Below are positions 1 to 5,734 of a DNA stretch of 8,271 nt, piece by piece; the first letter of the stretch is position 1, and every line of letters starts with the position of its first letter. The translations under genes and the position numbers were made by a program. The notes below the pieces were generated by a model. That model was not told the DNA's origin and did not search any database. It saw nothing but the letters and a program-made list of their open reading frames with translations. The DNA is from Acetobacteraceae bacterium (GTDB lineage Bacteria; Pseudomonadota; Alphaproteobacteria; Acetobacterales; Acetobacteraceae): contig JANXRT010000504.1 in the NCBI GenBank assembly GCA_025356735.1, forward strand, positions 1-8,271, in the 5' to 3' direction.

Positions 1-795
1 GGCCATGCCTTCGCGGCGATGAAAGCGCTGGTGATGGGGACCGGCAACAGCGGTCACGACGTGGCACAGGACCTGCACGCCAGCGGCGCCGAGGTGACGA
101 TGATCCAGCGCAGCACGACGCTGATCGTCAGCCTGGAGCAGGCGCAGAAGGTCTATGACCTCTACAAGGAAGGCCCATCGCTGGCCGACTGCGATCTGCT
201 CGCGACCGCGGTGCCTTACGCCGTGCTGGTCAAGGGCTACCAGATTTCCGCCGCGGCCATGCAAGCGGCCGACCGCACGCTGCTCAAGGGCCTCGCGGCG
301 CGAGGCTTCCGGCTCGACAACGGCACGCCGGACAATACCGGCTTTCAGATGAAGTACCTGCGGCGCGGTGGCGGCTACTATTTCAACGTCGGCTGCTCCG
401 ACCTGATCGTCGATGGCAAAATCGGGTTGCTGCAATACGGCGACATCGACCGGTTCGTGCCGGAGGGCGTGCGCCTGAAGGACGGCCGGATTGTCGAGGC
501 CGACCTGCTGGTCGCGGCGACCGGCTACAAGAACCAGCAGGACGTGGCGCGGCTGTACCTCGGCGACGAGGTGGCGGACCGCATCGGGCCGGTCTGGGGC
601 TTCGATGAGGGCGGCGAGGAGCGCAACATGTGGCGCCGCACCGCCCAATCCGGCCTGTGGTTCACCGCTGGCGGCCTGCCGCATGTGCGGATTTACTCGA
701 AGTACCTGGCGCTTCAGATCAAGGCGGTCGAAATGGGCTTGCTGAGCCGCCGCCTCGGGCAGCCCACTTGCGTAGACGAATTGGTCGCTAGTTGA
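1..795 (+). CDS. Flavin-containing monooxygenase-like NAD(P)/FAD-dependent oxidoreductase (CzcO-like), 5' truncated
   Basis: The reading frame is open from base 1, so this is the C-terminal part (about 264 residues) of a larger protein; family members I recall are roughly 550-600 residues. Early in the fragment is a GTGNSGHD motif (bases 37-60), the glycine-rich turn of the second Rossmann fold that binds NADPH in flavin monooxygenases. Near bases 517-528 is ATGY, the conserved motif closing the FAD/NADPH part of this family. Further signatures are QMKYLRRGGGYYFNVGCSDL in the middle and YSKYLALQIKA near the end. Such enzymes use NADPH and O2 to oxygenate small nucleophilic or ketone substrates in the cytoplasm; the substrate cannot be read from the sequence. 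Annotations of relatives as potassium-transport flavoproteins are historical and not supported here. The first ATG at 19 is internal. The 3' end overlaps convergent secB by 8 bp. The family call is firm, the substrate unknown. Confidence 0.88.
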   Translation, partial: GHAFAAMKALVMGTGNSGHDVAQDLHASGAEVTMIQRSTTLIVSLEQAQKVYDLYKEGPSLADCDLLATAVPYAVLVKGYQISAAAMQAADRTLLKGLAARGFRLDNGTPDNTGFQMKYLRRGGGYYFNVGCSDLIVDGKIGLLQYGDIDRFVPEGVRLKDGRIVEADLLVAATGYKNQQDVARLYLGDEVADRIGPVWGFDEGGEERNMWRRTAQSGLWFTAGGLPHVRIYSKYLALQIKAVEMGLLSRRLGQPTCVDELVAS

Positions 796-1324
796 TCAAC
801 GGCGGCGGCGCCACCGCATCGCCGGGCGCCTGTACGCGACGACTTTGCCATAGGGCGACGAAATCGATCGGCTGCAGCAGCACCGGTGGAAAGCCGCCGT
901 CGCGCGTGACCTCGGCCAGGATGTTGCGCGCGAACGGGAACAGGATTCGCGGGCACTCGACCAGCAGAACCGGCTCGACCGCATTGTCGGGCAGGCTATT
1001 GAGGGTAAACACGCCGGCATAGGACAGTTCCGCCACGAATACCGTCGGCGGTACGCCGGCGCCGGGTTGCGCGTCCGCCGCCGGCATCTCGTGGGCCTCG
1101 GCACGGATCACCAGCACGACCTCGAACACGTTCTGCCCATCCTGGATGCGGCGCGCCTGGACATCAAGGTTGATGTTGACCTGCGGGTTGGCCTTGAGCG
1201 AGGTGAAGATCGCCGGCGCCCCGGGCACCTCGAACGACAGATCCTTGACGTACTGGATGTTGACGACGAGCGGCGGCGGCTGGACCTGCCCGCCGGCGGA
1301 CAGGTTGGCTGCGGTTTCGGACAT
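788..1324 (-). CDS. secB: Protein-export chaperone SecB
   Basis: SecB is the cytoplasmic tetrameric chaperone that keeps preproteins unfolded and hands them to SecA for export. The protein is 178 residues, slightly longer than the E. coli form (about 155). Recognisable parts are YVKDLSFEVPGAP at residues 25-37, INLDVQAR at 51-58, then after a short Pro/Ala/Gly-rich insertion (about 81-94) the signature running from VECPRILFPFARN (122-134) through GGFPPVLLQPIDF (143-155). The tail is proline-rich and may be flexible. I chose the ATG at 1324 because a GGAG ribosome-binding site sits 7 bases upstream (minus strand, 1332-1335) and the protein then starts with the usual MSE-type N-terminus. A longer in-frame start at 1411 would add an Arg/Pro-rich stretch that does not look like SecB. 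Its stop lies inside the end of the convergent monooxygenase gene. Confidence 0.95.
   Translation of the reverse strand: MSETAANLSAGGQVQPPPLVVNIQYVKDLSFEVPGAPAIFTSLKANPQVNINLDVQARRIQDGQNVFEVVLVIRAEAHEMPAADAQPGAGVPPTVFVAELSYAGVFTLNSLPDNAVEPVLLVECPRILFPFARNILAEVTRDGGFPPVLLQPIDFVALWQSRRVQAPGDAVAPPPLIN
791..800. repeat. Perfect 10-bp palindrome GTTGATCAAC at the convergent gene ends
   Basis: The sequence GTTGATCAAC equals its own reverse complement. It spans the stop codon of the monooxygenase gene and the last sense codons of secB. It has no loop or T-run, so it is not a typical intrinsic terminator. It may be chance or a weak protein-binding site. Confidence 0.3.
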
Positions 1325-1827
1325 GGCGTGGCTCCGTCGAATGCGCCTCCTGACGCGGCTTCCCGGTCGAGGCGGCAGATCGCGCGGCGGTAGCATGGTT
1401 GGCCGGCGCACGCCATCCTTCGCACCGGTGGAGTTGAGGCACGGAACGGCTGGCGATCACCGGATGCGTGACAACCGGTCTGGCTTTGATGTTCTATTAA
1501 GCTATGCGAACGATAATCCTGCGAATGTTGTCCACCGGATCGCTTTCGGCCTTCACGGCCTCGGCTGCCACCAGCGCCAACGCCGGGCGCCTTGGTGCGG
1601 GAACTCGTCTGCTTCAGCCCGTTCGCCAGGTTGGCGACGTGAACCAGGCGCCTTTCGCGCATCTTGCCGCTGCCGCGCGTCCGGCGGCGACCGCCACTCC
1701 GTCACCCGATAGCCGAAAGCTGCCACGCGGCTCCCTGCTCGACCTTTCGGTCTGACCGTCGCCACTCGGGCGGTTGCAATTCAAGCCAGGTATTGATCCG
1801 TCCGTCTGAAACCGGCACCCTTCGCCG
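1325..1827. other. Divergent intergenic region between secB and the NUDIX gene, no recognisable gene
   Basis: These 503 bp must contain the promoters of secB (leftward) and of the NUDIX gene (rightward), but I see no convincing -35/-10 pair for either. Several open frames of 60-185 codons cross it on both strands; none resembles a known family. The most protein-like stretches are on the minus strand in two different frames. One starts at 1662 and reads RERRLVHVANLANGLKQ. The other ends at the TAA at 1497-1499 and reads VAAEAVKAESDPVDNIRRII near its C-terminus. A single frameshift at about 1590-1616 would join them, so a decayed small gene is possible but unproven. Confidence 0.5.
1332..1335 (-). 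promoter_or_regulatory. secB ribosome-binding site
   Basis: GGAG on the minus strand, 7 bases before the ATG at 1324. It decides the start: it favours this ATG over the in-frame upstream start at 1411. Confidence 0.7.
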
Positions 1828-2406
1828 ATGGCAGATTTCACTCGCCGCATTCCTGAAGGTGACAATCGCGAGCGCGCGGTCTGCGTCGATTGCGGCTACG
1901 TGGCCTACGACAATCCGAAGATCGTGGTCGGCTCGGTCATCGTCGCCGAGGATGGCAAGATATTGCTGTGCCGACGTGCGATCGAGCCTCGGCTTGGTTT
2001 CTGGACCTTGCCGGCCGGCTTCATGGAGCTTGGCGAGACGATCGAGGAAGGTGCGGCGCGCGAGGCGTTCGAGGAGGCGCAGGCGCGCATCCATATCGAG
2101 GGCATCGTCGGCATCTTCAGCATCAGCCGCCTTGGCCAGGTGCAAATTCTGTTCCGTGCCCGGTTTTCCGACGACGCCTTGGCGGAGCAGCCGGTGACGC
2201 CGCTGTTCGGCGTCGGAGAGGAAAGTCTGGAGGTCGCGCTGTTCGACTGGGACAGCATACCGTGGGACGAGTTGGCGTTTCCCACCGTGCGATGGGCGCT
2301 CGATGCTTGGAAGCGGATGGCGCCGGACGGGTTCGGCGCGCCGGCCGGCAATCCGGCGGAGGACCCACGTGGCATGGCACGGGTGACGCCGCGAGCGGGA
2401 CTGTGA
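1828..2406 (+). CDS. NUDIX hydrolase with N-terminal zinc-ribbon-like CxxC
   Basis: NUDIX enzymes hydrolyse nucleoside diphosphates linked to another moiety, using divalent metal, and clear oxidised or surplus nucleotides from the cytoplasm. The protein is 192 residues. An N-terminal knuckle CVDCGYVAYDNPK (Cys19 and Cys22) resembles half a zinc ribbon. The NUDIX box runs from Gly64 to Ala86 and fits Gx5Ex7REUxEExGU, with Glu70, Arg78-Glu79 and the metal-binding pair Glu82-Glu83. The usual glycine at the second-last position is Gln85. Before it lies LCRRAIEPRLGFWTLPAG (48-64), typical of an alphaproteobacterial group of this family. The C-terminal 25 or so residues, after FPTVRWALDAWKR, are Gly/Pro/Ala-rich and look disordered. 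The start at 1828 has only a weak ribosome-binding site, but it gives the expected N-terminus. Its stop overlaps the GTG of the next gene. The substrate is unknown; ADP-ribose or NADH-like compounds are plausible but not shown. Confidence 0.9.
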   Translation: MADFTRRIPEGDNRERAVCVDCGYVAYDNPKIVVGSVIVAEDGKILLCRRAIEPRLGFWTLPAGFMELGETIEEGAAREAFEEAQARIHIEGIVGIFSISRLGQVQILFRARFSDDALAEQPVTPLFGVGEESLEVALFDWDSIPWDELAFPTVRWALDAWKRMAPDGFGAPAGNPAEDPRGMARVTPRAGL

Positions 2407-2768
2407 CCCGCGCGATCAGGACACGGGTGGGGCGGTGCGTTGTGGTCCTGGCCACGCTGCTGCAGGGCGCGGCGAATGCGGCCATCCAGGGCCCGGAAGA
2501 TAGATCGAATGCGGCGCAAGCGATGCCGATACCGCCGATACCGCCACGGGATCGACCGACTTATGAGGCGGCACCCCTCCCCAACAACGATGCTCGGGGG
2601 CCGGAGGCGAGCACGCCGCAAGGTATCGAGCTGGTTCCTCGACTGTATCACCGGCGGGAACTTCACACCGGCCTGGGCTACACGCCAGGCTCGGAATTCC
2701 GTGAGCGCGAAAGCGACGGCCTGAACAGGCTTGGTCCCGGCTTGAATCTTAGGGTGCCGCTGAAGTAG
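2403..2768 (+). CDS. Small secreted proline-containing protein of unknown function
   Basis: This 121-residue frame starts with GTG inside the stop of the NUDIX gene (GTGA, 2403-2406), which suggests translational coupling. The N-terminus is a classical Sec signal peptide: several Arg residues in positions 3-11, a hydrophobic core CVVVLATLLQ (12-21), then an Ala-Asn-Ala site with probable cleavage after Ala26. The mature part has a proline-rich patch MPIPPIPPRDRP (41-52), an Arg/His-containing middle (LVPRLYHRRELHTG), a GLGYTPGSEFRERE stretch, and ends LGPGLNLRVPLK. It has no cysteine after the signal, so it is not a lipoprotein, and no membrane segment remains. I do not recognise a family. 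The most likely place is the periplasm or outer-membrane face. The same frame extends upstream to 1890, but that part is antisense-free shadow of the NUDIX gene and has no signal logic. That it is a gene is likely; its role is unknown. Confidence 0.68.
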   Translation: MTRAIRTRVGRCVVVLATLLQGAANAAIQGPEDRSNAAQAMPIPPIPPRDRPTYEAAPLPNNDARGPEASTPQGIELVPRLYHRRELHTGLGYTPGSEFRERESDGLNRLGPGLNLRVPLK

Positions 2769-2793
2769 GGCGGGAACTTTAGGGTTTGGTTAA

Positions 2794-2822
2794 GGATTCG
2801 GGATCAAGTCTGATCCAAATCC
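2794..2822 (+). terminator. Imperfect hairpin after the NUDIX/secreted-protein pair, possible terminator
   Basis: GGATT (2794-2798) pairs with AATCC (2818-2822), and inside that GGATCA (2801-2806) pairs with TGATCC (2811-2816) around the loop AGTC, with CG opposite A as a small internal bulge. That gives 11 base pairs starting 25 bases after the stop at 2768. No T-run follows, so it may be a factor-assisted or transcript-stabilising structure rather than a classical intrinsic terminator. Confidence 0.4.
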
Positions 2823-2888
2823 GGAACATGTGCCGGTGCAGGCGATGGAACCTTGCATGACCGTGACACGATCGAATGGCCGCCCAGG

Positions 2889-2912
2889 TATCAGATCCCC
2901 AGCTATCAGATC
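2889..2912. repeat. Tandem 9-bp direct repeat TATCAGATC, 15-bp period
   Basis: TATCAGATC occurs at 2889-2897 and again at 2904-2912, start to start 15 bases. It may be a duplicated binding site or, if the minus strand is coding, simply the repeated dipeptide pattern in DLIAGDLIPG. Confidence 0.35.
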
Positions 2913-3234
2913 GGCTGAGCGCTTCTCAAGCAAGGAAGGCATGTCGCCTGGTTCCGGCACATCCAGTATTGCCGGTGCCGCACCGAGCCTCGTTGCTGTT
3001 CTCAACGAGTGGGCGCGGGCCGAGGATGTCCGATCGGAGATGGGACGAGGGTCCATTTCCGGTTCGACCGCAAGAACGCCGCAACCTGAAGCAATGATGG
3101 CGCGCCGTGCACGGGTCACCGGCAGCGGTGCGACAGCCCTCGCCCTCCAACAGCCGGGAAACCATCACGCCGTAGCGATCTTTGCCGACGTCGGAGATTT
3201 TGTTGTGGAGCATTTTCTTTAGGAATGACGGCGC

Positions 3235-3330
3235 TTGGGACCGTTTTTTCAGCGGGTCCAGCGTGTTTTAGGCACAGGTTCAGACTGCCCATCTTTGGAC
3301 GGCTGGAATGCGTGCGCAGGACGGTCCCAA
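3235..3330. repeat. 10-bp perfect inverted repeat TTGGGACCGT / ACGGTCCCAA
   Basis: TTGGGACCGT at 3235-3244 is exactly reverse-complemented at 3321-3330, enclosing 76 bp. The left copy runs into six T residues. The spacing would suit a tiny terminal-inverted-repeat element or a remnant of one. The immediate flanks show no obvious target-site duplication. It has no coding content that I recognise. Confidence 0.4.
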
Positions 3331-3414
3331 TGATGCTTCCTTTTTTGAACGCATAGACCGTGGCGATCAGGCGCGACATTCGATAGGCTGGCGCGGCTCT
3401 AATTGTCCTTCGTC

Positions 3415-3417
3415 AGG
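3415..3417 (+). promoter_or_regulatory. aat ribosome-binding site
   Basis: AGG with 7 bases to the ATG at 3425. It is short, but it supports this start over the in-frame ATG at 3308. Confidence 0.45.
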
Positions 3418-3424
3418 TTTGATC

Positions 3425-4075
3425 ATGTTGCGCCGGTCCGCGCGCGTTTCTCCCGAGCTGGTCTTGCGGGCCTACCGCCAGGGCCTGTTCCCGATGGCGG
3501 AGACGCGGCGCAGCGACCGGCTCTATTGGCTGGATCCGGAGCGGCGTGGCGTGCTGCCGCTCGATCGTTTTCATCTGCCTCGGCGATTGCGCCGGACCGT
3601 GCTGTCGGATGCGTTCGCCGTGACCGTGGACCAGGATTTCAGCGCGACCATCGGATGTTGCGCCGCCCCGGCGCCCGGCCGGCACGAAACCTGGATCAAT
3701 CCGGAGATCCTGCATCTGTTCACGGAGCTGCACCGTATGGGTCATGCCCATTCGGTCGAGTGCCGCCGCGATGGATCGCTGGTCGGAGGGTTGTATGGAG
3801 TCGCGATCGGCGGCGTGTTCTTTGGCGAGAGCATGTTCAGCCTCTGCCGGGATGCTTCCAAGGTCGCGCTTGTGCACCTTGTCGCCCGGCTTCGGCTTGG
3901 CGGCTTTCGCCTGCTTGACACGCAGTTCCTCACCGAGCACCTGGCCCAGTTCGGCGCCGAGGAAATCCCGCGCGACGAATACCGGCACGCGCTCGCGATT
4001 GCGCTCGAGGCTCCCGCCGCCTGGCCCACCTGCACCGATCCGGCATGGCTGCGTCAGGAGTTCATACGCCTCTGA
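3425..4075 (+). CDS. aat: Leucyl/phenylalanyl-tRNA-protein transferase
   Basis: Aat moves Leu or Phe from charged tRNA to the N-terminal Arg or Lys of proteins, marking them for ClpS/ClpAP degradation (the bacterial N-degron pathway, cytoplasm). The protein is 216 residues, normal for the family. Family marks in order: LRAYRQGLFPMAE (14-26), LYWLDPERRGVLPLDRFH (33-50; the family's W-x-x-P-x-x-R block), HETWIN (87-92), and the best signature GGLYGVAIGGVFFGESMFS (121-139), which is part of the aminoacyl-tRNA-binding and catalytic GNAT-like fold. LLDTQF (163-168) follows, leading into the C-terminal helix. I chose ATG 3425 because AGG (3415-3417) lies 7 bases upstream and the N-terminus then fits the family. 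An in-frame ATG at 3308 would add 39 residues with no family resemblance. It stands alone, with a large gap upstream and 78 bp before the next gene. Confidence 0.96.
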   Translation: MLRRSARVSPELVLRAYRQGLFPMAETRRSDRLYWLDPERRGVLPLDRFHLPRRLRRTVLSDAFAVTVDQDFSATIGCCAAPAPGRHETWINPEILHLFTELHRMGHAHSVECRRDGSLVGGLYGVAIGGVFFGESMFSLCRDASKVALVHLVARLRLGGFRLLDTQFLTEHLAQFGAEEIPRDEYRHALAIALEAPAAWPTCTDPAWLRQEFIRL

Positions 4076-4142
4076 GTGGCGGCTGAGCTTGACCGGGTCC
4101 AGGTGCGCGGCCAGCTTTGAAACCTTGCGGCAATCCTGCAAC

Positions 4143-4146
4143 GGAG
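4143..4146 (+). promoter_or_regulatory. Ribosome-binding site of the DUF4412-like gene
   Basis: GGAG with 7 bases to the ATG at 4154, the clearest Shine-Dalgarno site on the plus strand here. Confidence 0.65.
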
Positions 4147-4153
4147 CTTTTGA

Positions 4154-4786
4154 ATGAAACGGCGATCTTTCGCGGCGGCACTCGGCGGCGCCGGCTTGCT
4201 GATCGCCGGAGCGGTGGTGCCAGCCGGCGCCGCGGAGCACCCGCCATTCGTTCCGACCCGGGACGTGTCGGTGACCTACCAGGTCGAGGCTGACGGCATG
4301 CCCGGCGGCATGGGACCCCAGGACGTCAAGGTATTCTACTCCACCGCCGCGGCGCGGGCCCGAATCGAGCGCGCGGAGGGCCCGGGATACCTTATCGTCG
4401 ACCGTGCGGCAGGGCGCGCGACGATGGTGATGGAGCCGCTGCAAAGCTACTTCGAAATACCTTTCAACGACCGCACCGGGGCTGGCCTGCTGCTGGATGA
4501 CCGGATGCGCTTCACGCGCGGCGGCACCGACCACGTCGTCGGGCTCGCCTGCACGATGTGGGACGTGGTCAGTGACAAGACCACGGCACGGCTGTGCATC
4601 ACCGAAGACGGCGTGATCCTGTCCGGCAACGGCCGCGACAGCCAGCGCGGCGCTGGGCGGATGACCGCGACCGCCGTCCGCTACGCCGCCCTGCCCGCTT
4701 CGCTGTTCACGCCGCCGGCCGGCTTTCATCATATCGAGCTGCCAGCCGGCGCTGGTGCCGCCTCACCCCGCCGGCCGCCGGGATGA
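4154..4786 (+). CDS. Exported DUF4412-like protein
   Basis: The protein has 210 residues with a clear N-terminal signal peptide: MKRR, then a hydrophobic Ala/Gly/Leu/Ile core (about 6-21), and an Ala-rich cleavage region VVPAGAA near residues 21-27. The mature domain begins with a beta strand DVSVTYQVEA and contains YLIVDRAAGRATMVMEPLQS followed by YFEIPF, then VVGLACTMWDVVSDKTTARLC and TEDGVILSG. This order (a bound-or-fixed-value strand, a TMVM/Y segment, then a short strand-rich core with two Cys) resembles the DUF4412 type of periplasmic beta-sheet proteins, which is a family-level guess. The two Cys in LACTMWD and RLCITED could form a disulfide. A good ribosome-binding site, GGAG at 4143-4146, sits 7 bases before the ATG. 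The stop overlaps the ATG of the MsrQ-like gene as ATGA, so the two are probably co-translated. Its biochemical role is unknown; a periplasmic partner of the cytochrome is an inference from context only. Confidence 0.8.
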   Translation: MKRRSFAAALGGAGLLIAGAVVPAGAAEHPPFVPTRDVSVTYQVEADGMPGGMGPQDVKVFYSTAAARARIERAEGPGYLIVDRAAGRATMVMEPLQSYFEIPFNDRTGAGLLLDDRMRFTRGGTDHVVGLACTMWDVVSDKTTARLCITEDGVILSGNGRDSQRGAGRMTATAVRYAALPASLFTPPAGFHHIELPAGAGAASPRRPPG

Positions 4787-5679
4787 GCGGTACGCTGCCA
4801 CGCTCTCGTCCTGCCCCGCGTCGCTACCCGCCCTGGCGCGATCGCGCCGGAAGGTTCTCCGTCCCCAAGGCGGCGGTGCTGGCCGGGACTGTGCTGCCGG
4901 CTGCGCTGATCGCCTATTGGTGGCTCAACGATGACCTTGGACCGCGCACGCTTAACGCGGCGATTCACGAGTTCGGCAAGTGGGCCGAGCGCTTCCTGTT
5001 GCTCTCGCTTGCGGTCACTCCGGCCCGATACGTATTCGACCAGGGCAAGGTGGTGATCGTGCGTCGGATGCTCGGAGTCACCGCGGCGACTTATGCCGTC
5101 GCTCATTTCAGCCTGTATGTCGCCGACCAGCAGTTCAGCTTTTGGAAGATCGACAACGAGATCGTGAATCGGTTCTACCTGACCATCGGCTTTATAGCCC
5201 TGGTCGGGCTGGTGGCGCTCGGCATCACCTCGACCGATGGCTGGGTACGCCGGCTGGGGCGGAACTGGAAGCGGCTGCACTGGCTGATCTACCCGATCGG
5301 CGTGCTGGCGCTATGGCATAGTTTCCTGCAGTCGAAGGCCGGCATTTCGGCCGCCCTGTTCGTCGCCGGCGTCTTTCTCTGGCTGATCGCCTGGCGCCTG
5401 CTGCCGACAAGGTTGCGGGCCGACCCATGGGCGGTGCTGGCCCTGGCGCCGGTCGTGGCGGTACTGACCGCCGGGCTGGAGTTCGCCTGGTACGGCTTGG
5501 CCACGCGGGTCAACCCGTGGCGGGTCCTAAACGCCAACCTTGACATCGAGTATGGGCCGAGCATCGCGGTTTGGGTCGCGATCGCCGGCCTCGCCCTCAC
5601 GGCCGCGATGCTGTTGCTTCGGATTGTCCGGCGCAAAAAGCCGCGCAAGTCTGTCTCGTCGGTGCCGTCCCCGGCATGA
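4783..5679 (+). CDS. MsrQ/YedZ-like membrane haem protein (ferric-reductase-like domain), enlarged
   Basis: MsrQ is the inner-membrane haem b subunit that feeds electrons from the quinone pool or flavin reductase to the periplasmic methionine sulfoxide reductase MsrP. This protein is 298 residues, against about 211 for E. coli MsrQ. Signatures are EFGKWAERFLLLSLAVTPAR (63-82), RRMLGVTAATYAVAHFSLYV (94-113), RLGRNWKRLHWLIYPIG (157-173) and LALWHSFLQ (175-183). His108, His166 and His179 are the probable haem ligands. I count about eight hydrophobic segments, the last two (about 216-238 and 261-282) forming a C-terminal extension beyond the usual six, with a Lys/Arg-rich cytoplasmic tail (KKPRK). 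The start at 4783 overlaps the previous stop (ATGA); the frame runs on upstream to 4594, but only as shadow of that gene. No msrP is in the window, so the electron acceptor is open. The superfamily is firm, the exact MsrQ role is not. Confidence 0.85.
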   Translation: MSGTLPRSRPAPRRYPPWRDRAGRFSVPKAAVLAGTVLPAALIAYWWLNDDLGPRTLNAAIHEFGKWAERFLLLSLAVTPARYVFDQGKVVIVRRMLGVTAATYAVAHFSLYVADQQFSFWKIDNEIVNRFYLTIGFIALVGLVALGITSTDGWVRRLGRNWKRLHWLIYPIGVLALWHSFLQSKAGISAALFVAGVFLWLIAWRLLPTRLRADPWAVLALAPVVAVLTAGLEFAWYGLATRVNPWRVLNANLDIEYGPSIAVWVAIAGLALTAAMLLLRIVRRKKPRKSVSSVPSPA

Positions 5680-5734
5680 GTCGGCCTTGCCGTGTTGGTT
5701 GCACAGCATTGCCGGCATTCGTATATCCACTCGG
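5680..5734 (+). other. Short spacer before tcuA
   Basis: Only 55 bp separate the MsrQ-like gene from tcuA. I see no terminator hairpin and no clear promoter, so read-through from the upstream pair is likely but not proven. No strong ribosome-binding site precedes the ATG at 5735. Confidence 0.45.

Larger units (their letters stand above)
2790..3213 (-). pseudogene. Possible frameshifted remnant, family not recognised
   Basis: From the ATG at 3213 the minus strand reads MLHNKISDVGKDRYGVMV, continuing SRLLEGEG with G/C-rich third positions. After about 3120 that frame turns Cys/Arg-rich and loses its protein-like look. A second frame, open from a GTG at 3119 to the TAA at 2790-2792, then takes over with plausible composition (for example MPSLLEKRSADLIAGDLIPG). 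A single frameshift near 3120 would give one protein of roughly 140 residues. I recognise neither half. An opposing plus-strand frame, 2830-3222, is equally open, so this could also be chance in GC-rich DNA. Confidence 0.2.
2769..3424. other. 656-bp intergenic region, mostly non-coding or decayed
   Basis: No known gene is visible here. The G+C bias and third-position preference are weaker than in the flanking genes. The region holds an imperfect hairpin (2794-2822), a 9-bp direct repeat TATCAGATC at 2889-2897 and 2904-2912, T-runs at 3244-3249 and about 3341-3346, and a 10-bp inverted repeat (3235-3244 with 3321-3330). Frames on both strands span 2790-3222. The minus strand from 3213 (DVGKDRYGVMVSRLLEGEG) looks locally coding and could continue in another frame after about 3120, as in a frameshifted remnant. 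The promoter of aat should lie at the right end. Confidence 0.5.

Noticed and set aside
1890..2402. Upstream part of the frame of the small secreted protein
   Set aside because: It runs inside the NUDIX gene in another frame, producing an Arg/Gly-rich shadow. The signal peptide begins only after the GTG at 2403.
2830..3222. A 130-codon plus-strand frame in the intergenic region
   Set aside because: It has no good ribosome-binding site, mixed third-position composition and no recognisable family, and opposing frames are just as open. I kept it only as part of the gap description.
3228..3249. ACGG/CCGT stem followed by six T residues, as an intrinsic terminator
   Set aside because: The stem is only 4 bp with a 9-base loop and no supported gene ends just upstream. 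The CCGT arm is better explained as part of the 10-bp inverted repeat.
3413..4732. A 439-codon open frame on the minus strand
   Set aside because: It lies antisense to aat and the DUF4412-like gene, both of which have strong family or signal-peptide evidence. Its product is rich in Arg, Gly, His and Gln with no recognisable motif, the usual mirror of GC-rich coding DNA.
4594..4782. Upstream extension of the MsrQ-like frame
   Set aside because: These 63 codons overlap the DUF4412-like gene in another frame and encode an Arg/Pro-rich stretch with no membrane or family features. The ATG at 4783 in the ATGA overlap is a better start.
5540..5734. Upstream extension of the tcuA frame
   Set aside because: It overlaps the end of the MsrQ-like gene and gives a Ser/Arg/Cys-rich leader. 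Starting at 5735 puts the FAD-binding turn at the normal distance from the N-terminus.
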